From NCBI RefSeq assembly GCF_049808615.1, contig NZ_JBNCAN010000033.1:1-41194 (forward strand): 41,194 bases of DNA, read 5' to 3'. The notes below the pieces were generated by a model. That model searched no databases and was not told the DNA's origin. It saw only the letters and a program-made list of their open reading frames with translations. Positions within the stretch are counted from its first letter, which is position 1. Every line of letters starts with the position of its first letter. Both the position numbers and the translations under genes were made by a program. Shown piece after piece: positions 25,595 to 34,179 of the stretch. This stretch comes from Modicisalibacter sp049808615. GTDB taxonomy: Bacteria; Pseudomonadota; Gammaproteobacteria; Pseudomonadales; Halomonadaceae.

Positions 25595-27505
25595 TTAACG
25601 TTGTGAACCGTCCCGCTCGGCCTCGAGGCGGGCAATGAATTCATCCACCTGCAAGGTGCCCAGATCTTCGCCGCTACGGGTACGAACAGCCACTGAGTCG
25701 GACTCTATTTCCTTGTCCCCTACTACTAGCAGGTACGGGACCTTCTGCAACGTATGTTCACGGATTTTAAAGCCGATCTTCTCGTTCCTCAAGTCCGCCT
25801 TGACGCGAAGCCCGATTTTCTGCAATCGCTGCTCGAGTTCGACGGCATAATCGCGCTGAGCATCGGTGATGGTCAACACGACTGCTTGCTGAGGTGCGAG
25901 CCACAAAGGCAATGCGCCCGCGTAATGCTCGATCAGGATACCCAGGAAGCGCTCGAAGGATCCCAAAATCGCACGATGCAGCATGACCGGGGTCTTGCGG
26001 GCACCGTTTTCATCGACATATTGCGCCCCGAGACGACCCGGCAGGTTGAAGTCGAGCTGCAGGGTACCACATTGCCAGACGCGGTTGAGACAGTCGCGAA
26101 GAGAGAATTCGATCTTGGGACCGTAGAAGGCCCCCTCGCCGGGGAGCAGCTCCCATTCAAGGCCCGAGGCATCCAGTGCCTGGGCCAACCCTTTCTCGGC
26201 TCGCTCCCAGTTTTCCGGTTCACCGACGTAGGATTCGGGCCGCGTGGACAATTTAAGCTCGACATCCTCGAATCCCAGGTCGCGATAGACCTGCAACGTC
26301 AATGCAATGAAGGCTTCCGCTTCGGCTTGAATTTGCGCCTCGGTACAGAAGATGTGCGCGTCGTCCTGGGTAAACGCCCGCACCCGCATCAGCCCGTGCA
26401 GCGATCCGGATGGCTCGTTGCGATGACAGCTACCGAATTCCGCCAGACGCAGAGGCAGATCGCGATAGCTTTTGAGACCCTGATTGAAGACCTGCACATG
26501 GCCCGGGCAATTCATTGGCTTGACTGCAAAATCCCGCTTCTCCGATTCGGTGACGAACATCAGCTCGGAATAGTGCCCCCAGTGACCGGATTTCTTCCAC
26601 AGCGATAGATCGATCACCTGGGGCGTCTTGATCTCCTGATAGCCATGCTCGCGCTGAACACGCCGCATGTACTGCTCTAGGGCCTGATAGATAATCCAGC
26701 CATTGGGATGCCAGAAGACCATGCCCGGCGCTTCTTCCTGAAGATGGAATAGATCCATACGCTTGGCCAGCTTGCGATGATCGCGCTTCTCGGCCTCTTC
26801 GAGACGCTTGAGATAAGCCTTGAGCTGCTTGTTGTCCGGCCATGCCGTCCCATAGATACGCGTGAGCATGGGGTTATCGGCATCGCCACGCCAATAGGCC
26901 CCCGCCAGTTTGGTCAGTTTGAATGCCTTGAGGTGCCGGGTGTTGGGCACATGGGGCCCGCGGCACATGTCAATATATTCTTCATGATGATACAGGCGGA
27001 TGGTCTCGCCTTCGGGGATGCCGCGCACGATCTCCTGCTTATAAGGCTCATCGCGATGGAGAAAGGTCAGCATGGCCTTGTCACGATCGGCGTATTCGCG
27101 CACCACATCGTAGCCGCTGTCGATCAGCTGTTTCATGCGTTGCTCGATCGCGGCGAGATCCTCGGGGGTCACGGAGCGCCCGAAGTCGATGTCGTAATAG
27201 AAGCCATCCTCGATCACCGGCCCGATCGCCATCTTGGCCTCGGGATAAAGTTGCTTGACCGCGTGCCCGATCAAGTGAGCACAGGAGTGGCGAATGATGT
27301 CGAGACCTTCGGCGTCCCTTGCGGTGAGGATGGCCACCTCGGCGTCATGATCGATCAGATCTGCGGCATCGACCGCCACGCCATTGATCTTGCCGCCAAC
27401 ACAGGCTTTTGCTAACCCGGGGCCGATGGACTCGGCCAGCTGCATGATTGTCAGAGGTTCTTCGAAGGTTCTTTGGCTGCCATCCGGCAGAGTCACGATG
27501 GGCAT
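25595..27505 (-). CDS. thrS: Threonine-tRNA ligase
   Basis: A 636-residue class II synthetase. In order: TGS domain (MPIVTLPDGSQRTFEEPLTI), editing domain (HSCAHLIGHAVKQLYPEAKM), catalytic core with the zinc cysteine in AVKPMNCPGHVQVFN, motif 2 CHRNEPSGSLHGLMRVRAFT, motif 3 (HRAILGSFERFLGILIEHYA) and the anticodon-binding domain (WLAPQQAVVLTITDAQRDYA). I start at 27505 because MPIVTLPDG is the family N-terminus with AAGGACG upstream; a frame to 27589 adds 28 non-conserved residues. The 27506-27787 leader has a 6-bp inverted repeat ATTGCC/GGCAAT at 27575-27590 but no clear tRNA-like operator. Confidence 0.97.
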   Translation of the reverse strand: MPIVTLPDGSQRTFEEPLTIMQLAESIGPGLAKACVGGKINGVAVDAADLIDHDAEVAILTARDAEGLDIIRHSCAHLIGHAVKQLYPEAKMAIGPVIEDGFYYDIDFGRSVTPEDLAAIEQRMKQLIDSGYDVVREYADRDKAMLTFLHRDEPYKQEIVRGIPEGETIRLYHHEEYIDMCRGPHVPNTRHLKAFKLTKLAGAYWRGDADNPMLTRIYGTAWPDNKQLKAYLKRLEEAEKRDHRKLAKRMDLFHLQEEAPGMVFWHPNGWIIYQALEQYMRRVQREHGYQEIKTPQVIDLSLWKKSGHWGHYSELMFVTESEKRDFAVKPMNCPGHVQVFNQGLKSYRDLPLRLAEFGSCHRNEPSGSLHGLMRVRAFTQDDAHIFCTEAQIQAEAEAFIALTLQVYRDLGFEDVELKLSTRPESYVGEPENWERAEKGLAQALDASGLEWELLPGEGAFYGPKIEFSLRDCLNRVWQCGTLQLDFNLPGRLGAQYVDENGARKTPVMLHRAILGSFERFLGILIEHYAGALPLWLAPQQAVVLTITDAQRDYAVELEQRLQKIGLRVKADLRNEKIGFKIREHTLQKVPYLLVVGDKEIESDSVAVRTRSGEDLGTLQVDEFIARLEAERDGSQR

Positions 27506-27683
27506 GAAAAAAGCGTCCTTTAGCGCAGTGGTGATCCATACCAGGGACCACATATCGCAGGAGAATGGTGAACTATTGCCCGTAGGCAATGAAATACGGA
27601 GGGCAAAACATTAGCAGTTTGCGACAGTCTCAGTCCACACCCTCTTCAATTAAATGAGCAGGCCAATAGCAATCGATACAGAA

Positions 27684-27709
27684 GGAGGGTTTGCATCGAC
27701 AAGCCCTCC
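27684..27709 (-). terminator. Terminator candidate after fadBA
   Basis: GGAGGGTTTG (27684-27693) pairs with CAAGCCCTCC (27700-27709) with one G-T pair and a 6-base loop. On the minus strand it is followed by TTCTGT, a weak T tract, about 80 bases after the fadA stop. Confidence 0.5.
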
Positions 27710-27787
27710 CAAGAACGACCCAATGATAGCGTCAGTCAGCACTGCACCCGTCTATCCGACATGCCACCTGCAGGTATGCCGCTTCTA

Positions 27788-28966
27788 TTACTTGAGACGT
27801 TCGAAGACCGTCGCCACCCCCTGGCCCATGCCGATGCACATGGTCGCCAGCCCCAGAGTGGTGTCCTGCTGCTGCATGACGTTGAGCAGCGTGGTGCAGA
27901 TACGCGCCCCGGAACAGCCCAGCGGGTGCCCCAGGGCGATGGCGCCGCCATTGAGATTGACCGCGTCGTCCATGCGCTCGCGCAGCTTCAGGTCCTTGAG
28001 CACCGCCAATGACTGGGCGGCGAAGGCCTCGTTCAACTCGATGCTCTGAATATCGTCGATGGTCAAGCCCGCAGTCTTGAGCGCCTTCTGGGAAGCCGGC
28101 ACCGGCCCATAGCCCATGATCGAGGGATCGCAGCCCGCCACCCCGGTGGAAACGACCTTGGCGATGGGCGTCAGTCCTAGGGCCTGGGCACGCTCGTAGC
28201 TCATCACCGCCATGGCCGACGCGCCGACGGATAGCGCGGAAGACGTCGCCGCCGTCACGGTGCCGCTGCGCGGGTCGAACACCGGCTTGAGCTTGGCCAT
28301 GTCTTCCAGATTGGCATCGGCTCGTATTACCTCGTCGCGGGTGAAGAGTTGACGGAAACCCTCAGCGTCATGCCCTTCTACACCGATGATCTCGTTATCG
28401 AAATAGCCTTTCTCGTTGGCCGCCAGGGCACGCTGATGCGAGCGCACACCGAAGGCGTCCTGGTCTTCGCGGGAAATGCCGTGCATTTTGCCCAGCAGCT
28501 CCGCAGTCAGCCCCATCATCATCGCCGCCTTGGCGACATGCTTGCTGGCGGCCGGATTGACATCGACCCCATGGTCCATGGGGACATGCTCCATGTGCTC
28601 GACACCGCCGATAACGTAGAAGTCGCCCATGCCGGCCTTGATGTTGGCACTCGCGATGTGCAGAGCACTCATCGACGAGCCACACAGACGGTTGACGGTC
28701 TGTGCCGGTACGGTATGCGGGATGCCGGTCATGACCGCCGCATTCCGCGCGATGTTCATGGCCTGCTCCAAGGTCTGGTTGACGCAACCCCAGATCACGT
28801 CATCGACTTCAGCTGGATCGAGATCGGCATTGCGCTCGAACAATGCCTGCATGACCGCCGCGGAAAGATTCTCGGCACGCACATTGCGAAAGGCGCCTTG
28901 CTTGGCCTTGGCCATGGCGGTACGCACGGCGTCGACCACCACGATATCTCTTGGGTTCAGACTCAT
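27788..28966 (-). CDS. fadA: 3-ketoacyl-CoA thiolase (acetyl-CoA C-acyltransferase)
   Basis: 392 residues, beta subunit of the beta-oxidation complex, releasing acetyl-CoA from 3-ketoacyl-CoA. The nucleophilic cysteine is in TVNRLCGSSMSALHIA, the catalytic histidine in NGGAIALGHPLGCSGARI and the second cysteine in ATMCIGMGQGVATVF. MSLNPRDIVVVDAVRT is preceded by AGGAGAG, which decides the start; an upstream frame extension to 29038 overlaps fadB. It begins 26 bases after the fadB stop, the usual fadBA order. Confidence 0.97.
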   Translation of the reverse strand: MSLNPRDIVVVDAVRTAMAKAKQGAFRNVRAENLSAAVMQALFERNADLDPAEVDDVIWGCVNQTLEQAMNIARNAAVMTGIPHTVPAQTVNRLCGSSMSALHIASANIKAGMGDFYVIGGVEHMEHVPMDHGVDVNPAASKHVAKAAMMMGLTAELLGKMHGISREDQDAFGVRSHQRALAANEKGYFDNEIIGVEGHDAEGFRQLFTRDEVIRADANLEDMAKLKPVFDPRSGTVTAATSSALSVGASAMAVMSYERAQALGLTPIAKVVSTGVAGCDPSIMGYGPVPASQKALKTAGLTIDDIQSIELNEAFAAQSLAVLKDLKLRERMDDAVNLNGGAIALGHPLGCSGARICTTLLNVMQQQDTTLGLATMCIGMGQGVATVFERLK

Positions 28967-28992
28967 TGCAACTCTCCTAAATGCGTGGTGGT

Positions 28993-31173
28993 TTATGCCT
29001 GGGTTTGTGTGGACTGAGCGTCGTTGGCGTAGAAGCATTCGCCTTTATCAGCCATTTCGCGCAGCTTGTCCGTCGGCGCATAGAGCGGCCCTAGCTCGGC
29101 GCTCAGCTTGTCGGCGAGTTCGACAAACTCGGCCACACCCATGGCATCGATATAGCGCAGCGCGCCACCGCGGAACGGCGGGAAGCCGATGCCATAGATC
29201 AGCGCCATATCCGCTTCGGCAGGCGTGCCGACGATGTCGTCCTCCAGGCAACGCACGGCTTCCAGACACAACGGCACCATCATTCTCGCGATGATGTCGT
29301 CATCGCTGAACTCCTGATTACCGGCCACGACCTGCTTGACCAGATCATGGGCCTGATCGTCGGAAACCTTCTTCGGCTTGCCCTTGCGGTCCTCTTCGTA
29401 GCCATAGAAGCCCTTGCCGTTCTTCTGACCCAGCCGGTCATTCTCATACATCGTCTGAATGGCCGTCTTGCCATCTCTCGCCATACGCTCGGGGAAGCCT
29501 TCCGCCATCACCTCGTTGGCGTGCACCGCGGTGTCCATGCCGACCACGTCGAGCAGATAGGCCGGGCCCATCGGCCAGCCGAACTTCTCCATGACCTTGT
29601 CGACGCGCTCGAAATCGGCCCCCTGCTCGACCAGCAGACTGAAACCGCCGAAGTAGGGAAATAACACGCGATTGACCAGAAAGCCTGGGCAGTCGTTGAC
29701 CACGATCGGCGTCTTGCCCATCTTGCGGGCGTAGGCCACGGTGGCGGCGATCGCCGCGTCGCTGCTCTTCTCACCGCGAATGACTTCGACCAGCGGCATT
29801 CTGTGCACCGGGTTGAAGAAGTGCATGCCGCAGAAGTTTTCCGGGCGCTTCAGGCTCTGCGCCAACTGGGTGATCGAGATGGTCGAGGTGTTGGAGGTCA
29901 AGATGGTGTTGTCACCCACCTGTTCCTCGACTTCGCTGAGCACCGCGCTCTTGATCTTGGGGTTCTCGACCACCGCCTCGACCACCAGATCGACCTCGCT
30001 GAAGTCGCCGTAGGAGAGCGTCGGGCGAATGTTGCTCAGCGCCTCGGCCATCTTGTCGGTGCTCAACTTGCCGCGCTCGACCTGTTTGGAGAGCAGTTTT
30101 CGCGCTTCTTTAAGGCCCAGTTCGATCGCTTCTTCCTTGATGTCCTTCATCAGAATCGGGGTGCCCTTGTAGGCACTCTGATAAGCGATGCCACCCCCCA
30201 TGATGCCGGCCCCTAGCACCGCAGTCTGCTCGACCGCCGCCGACTGCTTCTCGTATTGACTGCCTTTCTTCTTGACCAGTTGATCATTGAGGAACAGCCC
30301 CACCAGATTGAAACAGACGTCGGTCTTGGCCAGCTTGGCGAAAGCCTTGGCCTCGATGGCCTGGGCGCGCTCGCGACCTTCGCCGGCGCCCTTTTGAATC
30401 ACCTTGATCGCCTCGATCGGTGCCGGATAATGCGGCCCGGCCTTTCCGGCCACATAGCCCTTGGCGGTCTCGAAGGCCATCATCTGCTCGATGGCGTTGA
30501 GCCTGAGCGGCGCCTTCTTCTCTTCGCGGCGTGCCTGGTAGTTCAATTCACCGGCGTTGGCCCGGGAGAGAATATCCAGGGCGGCCGCCTCCAGGCGCTC
30601 CACCGGCACCACCGCATCGACAACCCCGTTCTTGAGGGCCGCATTCGCTTTATTCTGGGTACCGCCGGCGATCCATTCGATGGCGTTGTCGGCACCGGCC
30701 AGGCGCGGTAGACGCACGCAGCCACCCCAACCCGGCAGAATCCCCAGCTTGGTTTCCGGCAAGCCGATCTGGGCCTTCTCCGCCATCACGCGAAAATCGG
30801 TGGTCAGCGTCAACTCGCAGCCGCCCCCCAGCGCAAGACCGTTGATGGCGGTAACGGTAGGAAACGGCAGATCTTCGATAGCATTGAACAGGGCGTGAAC
30901 TTCCTGATTCATGTTGACCAGGAACGCCTCGTCCTTGGCGAACATGCCATGGAATTCGGTGATGTCGGCGCCGACAATGAACGCATCCTTGGCGCTGGCA
31001 ATCATCAATCCACGCAAATTCTTGTCCGCCTGGATGTTTTTTACCGCGTCCTGCAGCTCTCGAATAACGGCGCTGGACAGCTTGTTGATGGACTCGCCCT
31101 GCAGATCGAGGGTCATGATGGCGATGCCGTCACCATTATTTGCCACAGACAGAGCGTTGCCTTGATAGATCAT
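28993..31173 (-). CDS. fadB: Fatty acid oxidation complex alpha subunit
   Basis: 726 residues. The N-terminal enoyl-CoA hydratase/isomerase part has GLALGGGCELTLTTDFRVM and IGLPETKLGILPGWGG with the two catalytic glutamates; the central Rossmann domain of 3-hydroxyacyl-CoA dehydrogenase has AVLGAGIMGGGIAYQSA, and GMHFFNPVHRMPLVEVIRG carries the catalytic histidine. Start at 31173 (MIYQGNALSVANNGDG) with GGAG eight bases upstream. It forms the trifunctional complex with FadA. The divergent gene begins 178 bases away; inverted repeats there (TTCGTC-N5-GACGAA, 31277-31293) may be regulatory, but I could not place a FadR or PsrA site. Confidence 0.97.
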   Translation of the reverse strand: MIYQGNALSVANNGDGIAIMTLDLQGESINKLSSAVIRELQDAVKNIQADKNLRGLMIASAKDAFIVGADITEFHGMFAKDEAFLVNMNQEVHALFNAIEDLPFPTVTAINGLALGGGCELTLTTDFRVMAEKAQIGLPETKLGILPGWGGCVRLPRLAGADNAIEWIAGGTQNKANAALKNGVVDAVVPVERLEAAALDILSRANAGELNYQARREEKKAPLRLNAIEQMMAFETAKGYVAGKAGPHYPAPIEAIKVIQKGAGEGRERAQAIEAKAFAKLAKTDVCFNLVGLFLNDQLVKKKGSQYEKQSAAVEQTAVLGAGIMGGGIAYQSAYKGTPILMKDIKEEAIELGLKEARKLLSKQVERGKLSTDKMAEALSNIRPTLSYGDFSEVDLVVEAVVENPKIKSAVLSEVEEQVGDNTILTSNTSTISITQLAQSLKRPENFCGMHFFNPVHRMPLVEVIRGEKSSDAAIAATVAYARKMGKTPIVVNDCPGFLVNRVLFPYFGGFSLLVEQGADFERVDKVMEKFGWPMGPAYLLDVVGMDTAVHANEVMAEGFPERMARDGKTAIQTMYENDRLGQKNGKGFYGYEEDRKGKPKKVSDDQAHDLVKQVVAGNQEFSDDDIIARMMVPLCLEAVRCLEDDIVGTPAEADMALIYGIGFPPFRGGALRYIDAMGVAEFVELADKLSAELGPLYAPTDKLREMADKGECFYANDAQSTQTQA

Positions 31174-31351
31174 CGAGAAATCTCCACGAGGAGTTGGGCA
31201 GAGAAAGATTTCATACAACCGTTTGAATGCAGCCAGCTTGCGTCAGTGCGACGTCTGCGTCAAGCAGAGACGCTTATTCGTCGCCTAGACGAAAGGTATA
31301 GCTGATAAGATGCCGCTGCATGACACTTCATGATTCGAGCATAGCCCTACC

Positions 31352-32479
31352 ATGACCACCGACGCCTCCTCTCGCTGGATCACGCTGCATCAGCGCGCCG
31401 AGCGCTGGATAGAGCGCCTGCGTCCCTATGCATGGCTATGGCCTCCCTTGGCCTTCGTGATGGGGGCGCTGAGCTTCTTTCTGGTGGATCGCCAACAATC
31501 CCTAGGCGCTTTTCTCGCCTTGGGCCTACTGGTGGCCTGGGTGTTACTCATTTCGGAGAACCTGATCGGACGCTTTCTTGCACGGCGAGGCTCCACGCTT
31601 CTACCCGGCGGAGTGACCTCCTTCATTGCGCAGATGATTCACTAGGAGACTCTGTTCTTCACTCTCCCTTTCGTGCTCGCCACCACCGTCTGGTCCAGTG
31701 GTCAGGCGGTGTTCACAATACTGATGATCGGCTGCGCGATATTATCGATTCTCGACCCGCTCTACTTTCGACTGGCAGAGCGCCACCGCTGGCTATATTT
31801 CATCTTTCACGCCCAGTGTGTATTTCTAGTGGTGCTGGTGACGCTTCCTATCATGCTGCAGCTAACCACCGGCGAAAGCTTTCTGCTCGCGGTGCTAGCC
31901 GCCGCGTTCTTCAGCGTGCCCAGCCTGATTCATCTGCTTCGTCCTCGCGGAATGGTGCGCTGGCTTGCCATGCTCGGATTGATTCTGGTACTGGCCGGAG
32001 CAGCCTGGTTCAGCCGTGCCTGGGTACCGCCCGCAACCTTGTGGCTAACCGGTTCGGCTCTGTCGCCGAGCTTCGATACCGAGGCGCGTGAACCGCGGGG
32101 CGAAATAGCACTCACCGCCAACGCCCTCGAGCACAATGGACTCTATGCGTATACCGCGATTCGCGCCCCCCGCGGCCTGCGCGAGAAGATTTATCATGAG
32201 TGGCGCCATGAAGGTGAACTCATCGATCGCATTCCGCTGGTGATTCATGGTGGTCGCGGCAAGGGTTATCGTGCCTGGACTCATAAGCAACACTTCCCTG
32301 AGAACACCCAGGGGGACTGGCGTATCGACGTCATGACCAACACCGGTCAACGTATCGGCGTACTTCGCTTCAACGTAGCGGAAGAGGCACAAAACGCCAT
32401 GCAAGCCGATGGCACTGTCCGCGCCCCCGGCGGGATCCCCGGGCTGAATATCAGCCGCTTGTTGCAAGGGTCCTCTTAG
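31352..32479 (+). pseudogene. DUF5924/DUF2914 membrane protein, interrupted by an in-frame TAG
   Basis: One continuous frame of 375 codons apart from TAG at 31643-31645 (codon 98). Upstream part MTTDASSRWITLHQRAERW to FIAQMIH; downstream part ETLFFTLPFVLATTVWSSGQ to the natural stop. The context suggests CAG to TAG, as a glutamine would fit. About six hydrophobic segments are followed by a soluble C-terminal domain with GLREKIYHEWRHEGELIDRI and GYRAWTHKQHFP, which resembles DUF2914. Function unknown. Codon use and conservation-like character persist after the stop, so the lesion is recent, a sequencing error, or read through by a suppressor. The downstream piece alone could start at GTG 31673, with no good ribosome-binding site. 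Confidence 0.75.
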
Positions 32480-32565
32480 CGTTTATTGCCTCACTTTTAT
32501 TGCACTTGCAATGGACTTACAAGACTTGGACAATCTCCTTATTAGCCTGCGAAGTGATAGCGACG

Positions 32566-33021
32566 ATGCCTGTTATGTCTGAAAGTATCGGATTCAAACT
32601 CTCCCGCGTCCCCCGACTGTGGCGTGCCGTGCTCGATGAACGCCTGGCACCCTTGGGCCTGACCCAGACCCGCTGGGTAACGCTCTATCACCTATGGCAG
32701 ATGGGAGGTGGTCAGGCACAGTGCGATCTGGCCCGAGCCATCGGGGTCGAAGCGCCCTCTCTGGTACGCACACTCGACCAGCTCACCGAGCAAGGCCTGA
32801 TCGAACGCCGGCCCTGCAACGACGATCGCCGCACCAAGCGTATCTTCCTCACCAGCAAGGCCGATCCGCTACTGGAGCGCATCGACGCTATCGTGACCGA
32901 GGCGCGTGGCGAAATGCTCAGCGGTATCACCGAGGAAGAGATAGCGCTCTTCGAAGACGTGCTGACCCGCATCGAGAAAAACGGCTTGCGCATACAGACT
33001 CGATTAGCCACTGACGTCTGA
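32566..33021 (+). CDS. slyA: MarR-family transcriptional regulator SlyA
   Basis: 151 residues; SlyA-type MarR protein. RLWRAVLDERLAPLGLTQTR and WVTLYHLWQ are followed by the recognition region ARAIGVEAPSLVRTLDQLTE and the wing CNDDRRTKRIFLTSKADPLL, near-collinear with E. coli SlyA. A second ATG at 32575 is an alternative start, and a longer frame from 32500 is unlikely. SlyA proteins usually counter H-NS silencing and respond to small ligands. It converges with the next gene, five bases apart. Confidence 0.88.
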   Translation: MPVMSESIGFKLSRVPRLWRAVLDERLAPLGLTQTRWVTLYHLWQMGGGQAQCDLARAIGVEAPSLVRTLDQLTEQGLIERRPCNDDRRTKRIFLTSKADPLLERIDAIVTEARGEMLSGITEEEIALFEDVLTRIEKNGLRIQTRLATDV

Positions 33022-33026
33022 CGTTC

Positions 33027-33560
33027 TCAATATGGCCTGTTTTCGGCCGTGGCGCTGTCCTCGCCCTGTTTGCCCAGTGCCTCGCACATAGCCACTAGAG
33101 CGGTATGAGTGGTGTCAAATACCTCCGCGCTCTGGGATTCGCCCCACCAGAGCGTCAGATAGCGCCGCTCCGATTCGAGTACCAGAGCATCCTCGGGAAG
33201 TTTCTCAAGCATTTGTTCCAGGTCGTCTCGGACCTTCTCGGAGAAGGGTCTGAGCGGCTCGATACGCCAGCGCCATTCCTTTCGATCCTCGGCGACAGGC
33301 TTCAACATGTCGCTGGCATATTCCTCTCGCACCAGCACGAAATAGGGCCCGGGGCCATCCTGCGAATAGAGCCAGCGATAGCTGACCAGCCCGGCCGGGG
33401 GATGATGCAAGGGTGGTTTGCCGAATTTCACCGTGACCCCCGCCTTTCGCGCGTGCTCGCGCAACTGCCCCAGGCGTCGATCGCGCCGCGATGGGCGCAA
33501 CCACATCATTGGCGAGAGAATCGCCAGCATGGCGACCAGCATGACCAGCCATAACGTCAT
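33027..33560 (-). CDS. Membrane-anchored protein of unknown function
   Basis: 177 residues. One N-terminal hydrophobic segment (about 3-19: LWLVMLVAMLAILSPMMWL) followed by the basic stretch RPSRRDRRLGQLREHARKAG, which places the rest in the cytoplasm. The soluble part has YRWLYSQDGPGPYFVLVREE and an acidic tail. Similar short proteins are sometimes labelled YajC-like in pseudomonads on the N-terminus alone; I do not see SecDF-associated YajC features. Convergent with slyA and divergent from the stress protein gene. Confidence 0.7.
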   Translation of the reverse strand: MTLWLVMLVAMLAILSPMMWLRPSRRDRRLGQLREHARKAGVTVKFGKPPLHHPPAGLVSYRWLYSQDGPGPYFVLVREEYASDMLKPVAEDRKEWRWRIEPLRPFSEKVRDDLEQMLEKLPEDALVLESERRYLTLWWGESQSAEVFDTTHTALVAMCEALGKQGEDSATAENRPY

Positions 33561-33575
33561 CTAAGCACCCTAAAG

Positions 33576-33589
33576 TTGATATGAATCAG
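33576..33589 (+). promoter_or_regulatory. FNR/ANR-like box upstream of the universal stress gene
   Basis: TTGATATGAATCAG matches TTGAT-N4-ATCAA at 9 of 10 positions. Its centre (33582.5) is about 41.5 bases before a start point predicted from a TAAAGT -10-like hexamer at 33613-33618, the usual spacing for FNR activation. Not confirmed. Confidence 0.5.
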
Positions 33590-33653
33590 TTGTGTGTGCT
33601 TTACGCACGGCCTAAAGTGAAGATATTCAATCTGCGGTAGAGGAAGACGCGTC

Positions 33654-34109
33654 ATGAGCAATGAATACCGTCACGTACTGGTTGCAGTGGATCTGACCAA
33701 GGATTCTCACAGGGTACTGGAACGCGCCATCCCCATCGCGCGACGCAACCAGGCCAAACTATCCATCATTCACACGCTGGAACCCTTGGGTTTCGCCTAT
33801 GGTGGCGACATTCCCATGGACCTGACCAGTATCCAGGACCAGCTGGACGATCATGCCAAACAGCGCCTGGCGGAGATCGCCGATCCCTATGACGTTCCAC
33901 GCGATGATCAACACGTTGTGGTCGGCATGCCCGATACCGAGATTCACCGTTTTTCCCGGGAGTACGACGTCGACCTGATCGTGGTCGGATCTCACGGACG
34001 TCACGGCTTCGCGCTGCTACTCGGCTCTACGTCCACCGGCGTTCTTCATGGCGCCCAGTGCGACGTGCTGGCGGTGCGTGTTGGCAAGGATGGCGAGACC
34101 GACGAATAG
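33654..34109 (+). CDS. Universal stress protein (UspA family)
   Basis: 151 residues. Starts MSNEYRHVLVAVDLTKDS; the nucleotide-binding signature GSHGRHGFALLLGSTSTGVL fits G-x2-G-x9-G-S/T of ATP-binding Usp proteins, and the last strand reads CDVLAVRV. AGAGGAAG precedes the ATG. Single-gene unit with an FNR-like box upstream and its own terminator downstream. Usp proteins act in survival under starvation or low oxygen; specific role not inferable. Confidence 0.92.
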   Translation: MSNEYRHVLVAVDLTKDSHRVLERAIPIARRNQAKLSIIHTLEPLGFAYGGDIPMDLTSIQDQLDDHAKQRLAEIADPYDVPRDDQHVVVGMPDTEIHRFSREYDVDLIVVGSHGRHGFALLLGSTSTGVLHGAQCDVLAVRVGKDGETDE

Positions 34110-34138
34110 ACGTTGAAGCAAACGGCACTTTCCCTCAT

Positions 34139-34163
34139 CGGCCGCCTGACAGGCGGCCGTTTT
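34139..34163 (+). terminator. Terminator after the universal stress gene
   Basis: CGGCCGCCTG (34139-34148) and CAGGCGGCCG (34150-34159) form a long perfect stem, followed by TTTTCTT. It lies 29 bases after the stop. Confidence 0.85.
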
Positions 34164-34179
34164 CTTGGTCAACTGATCA

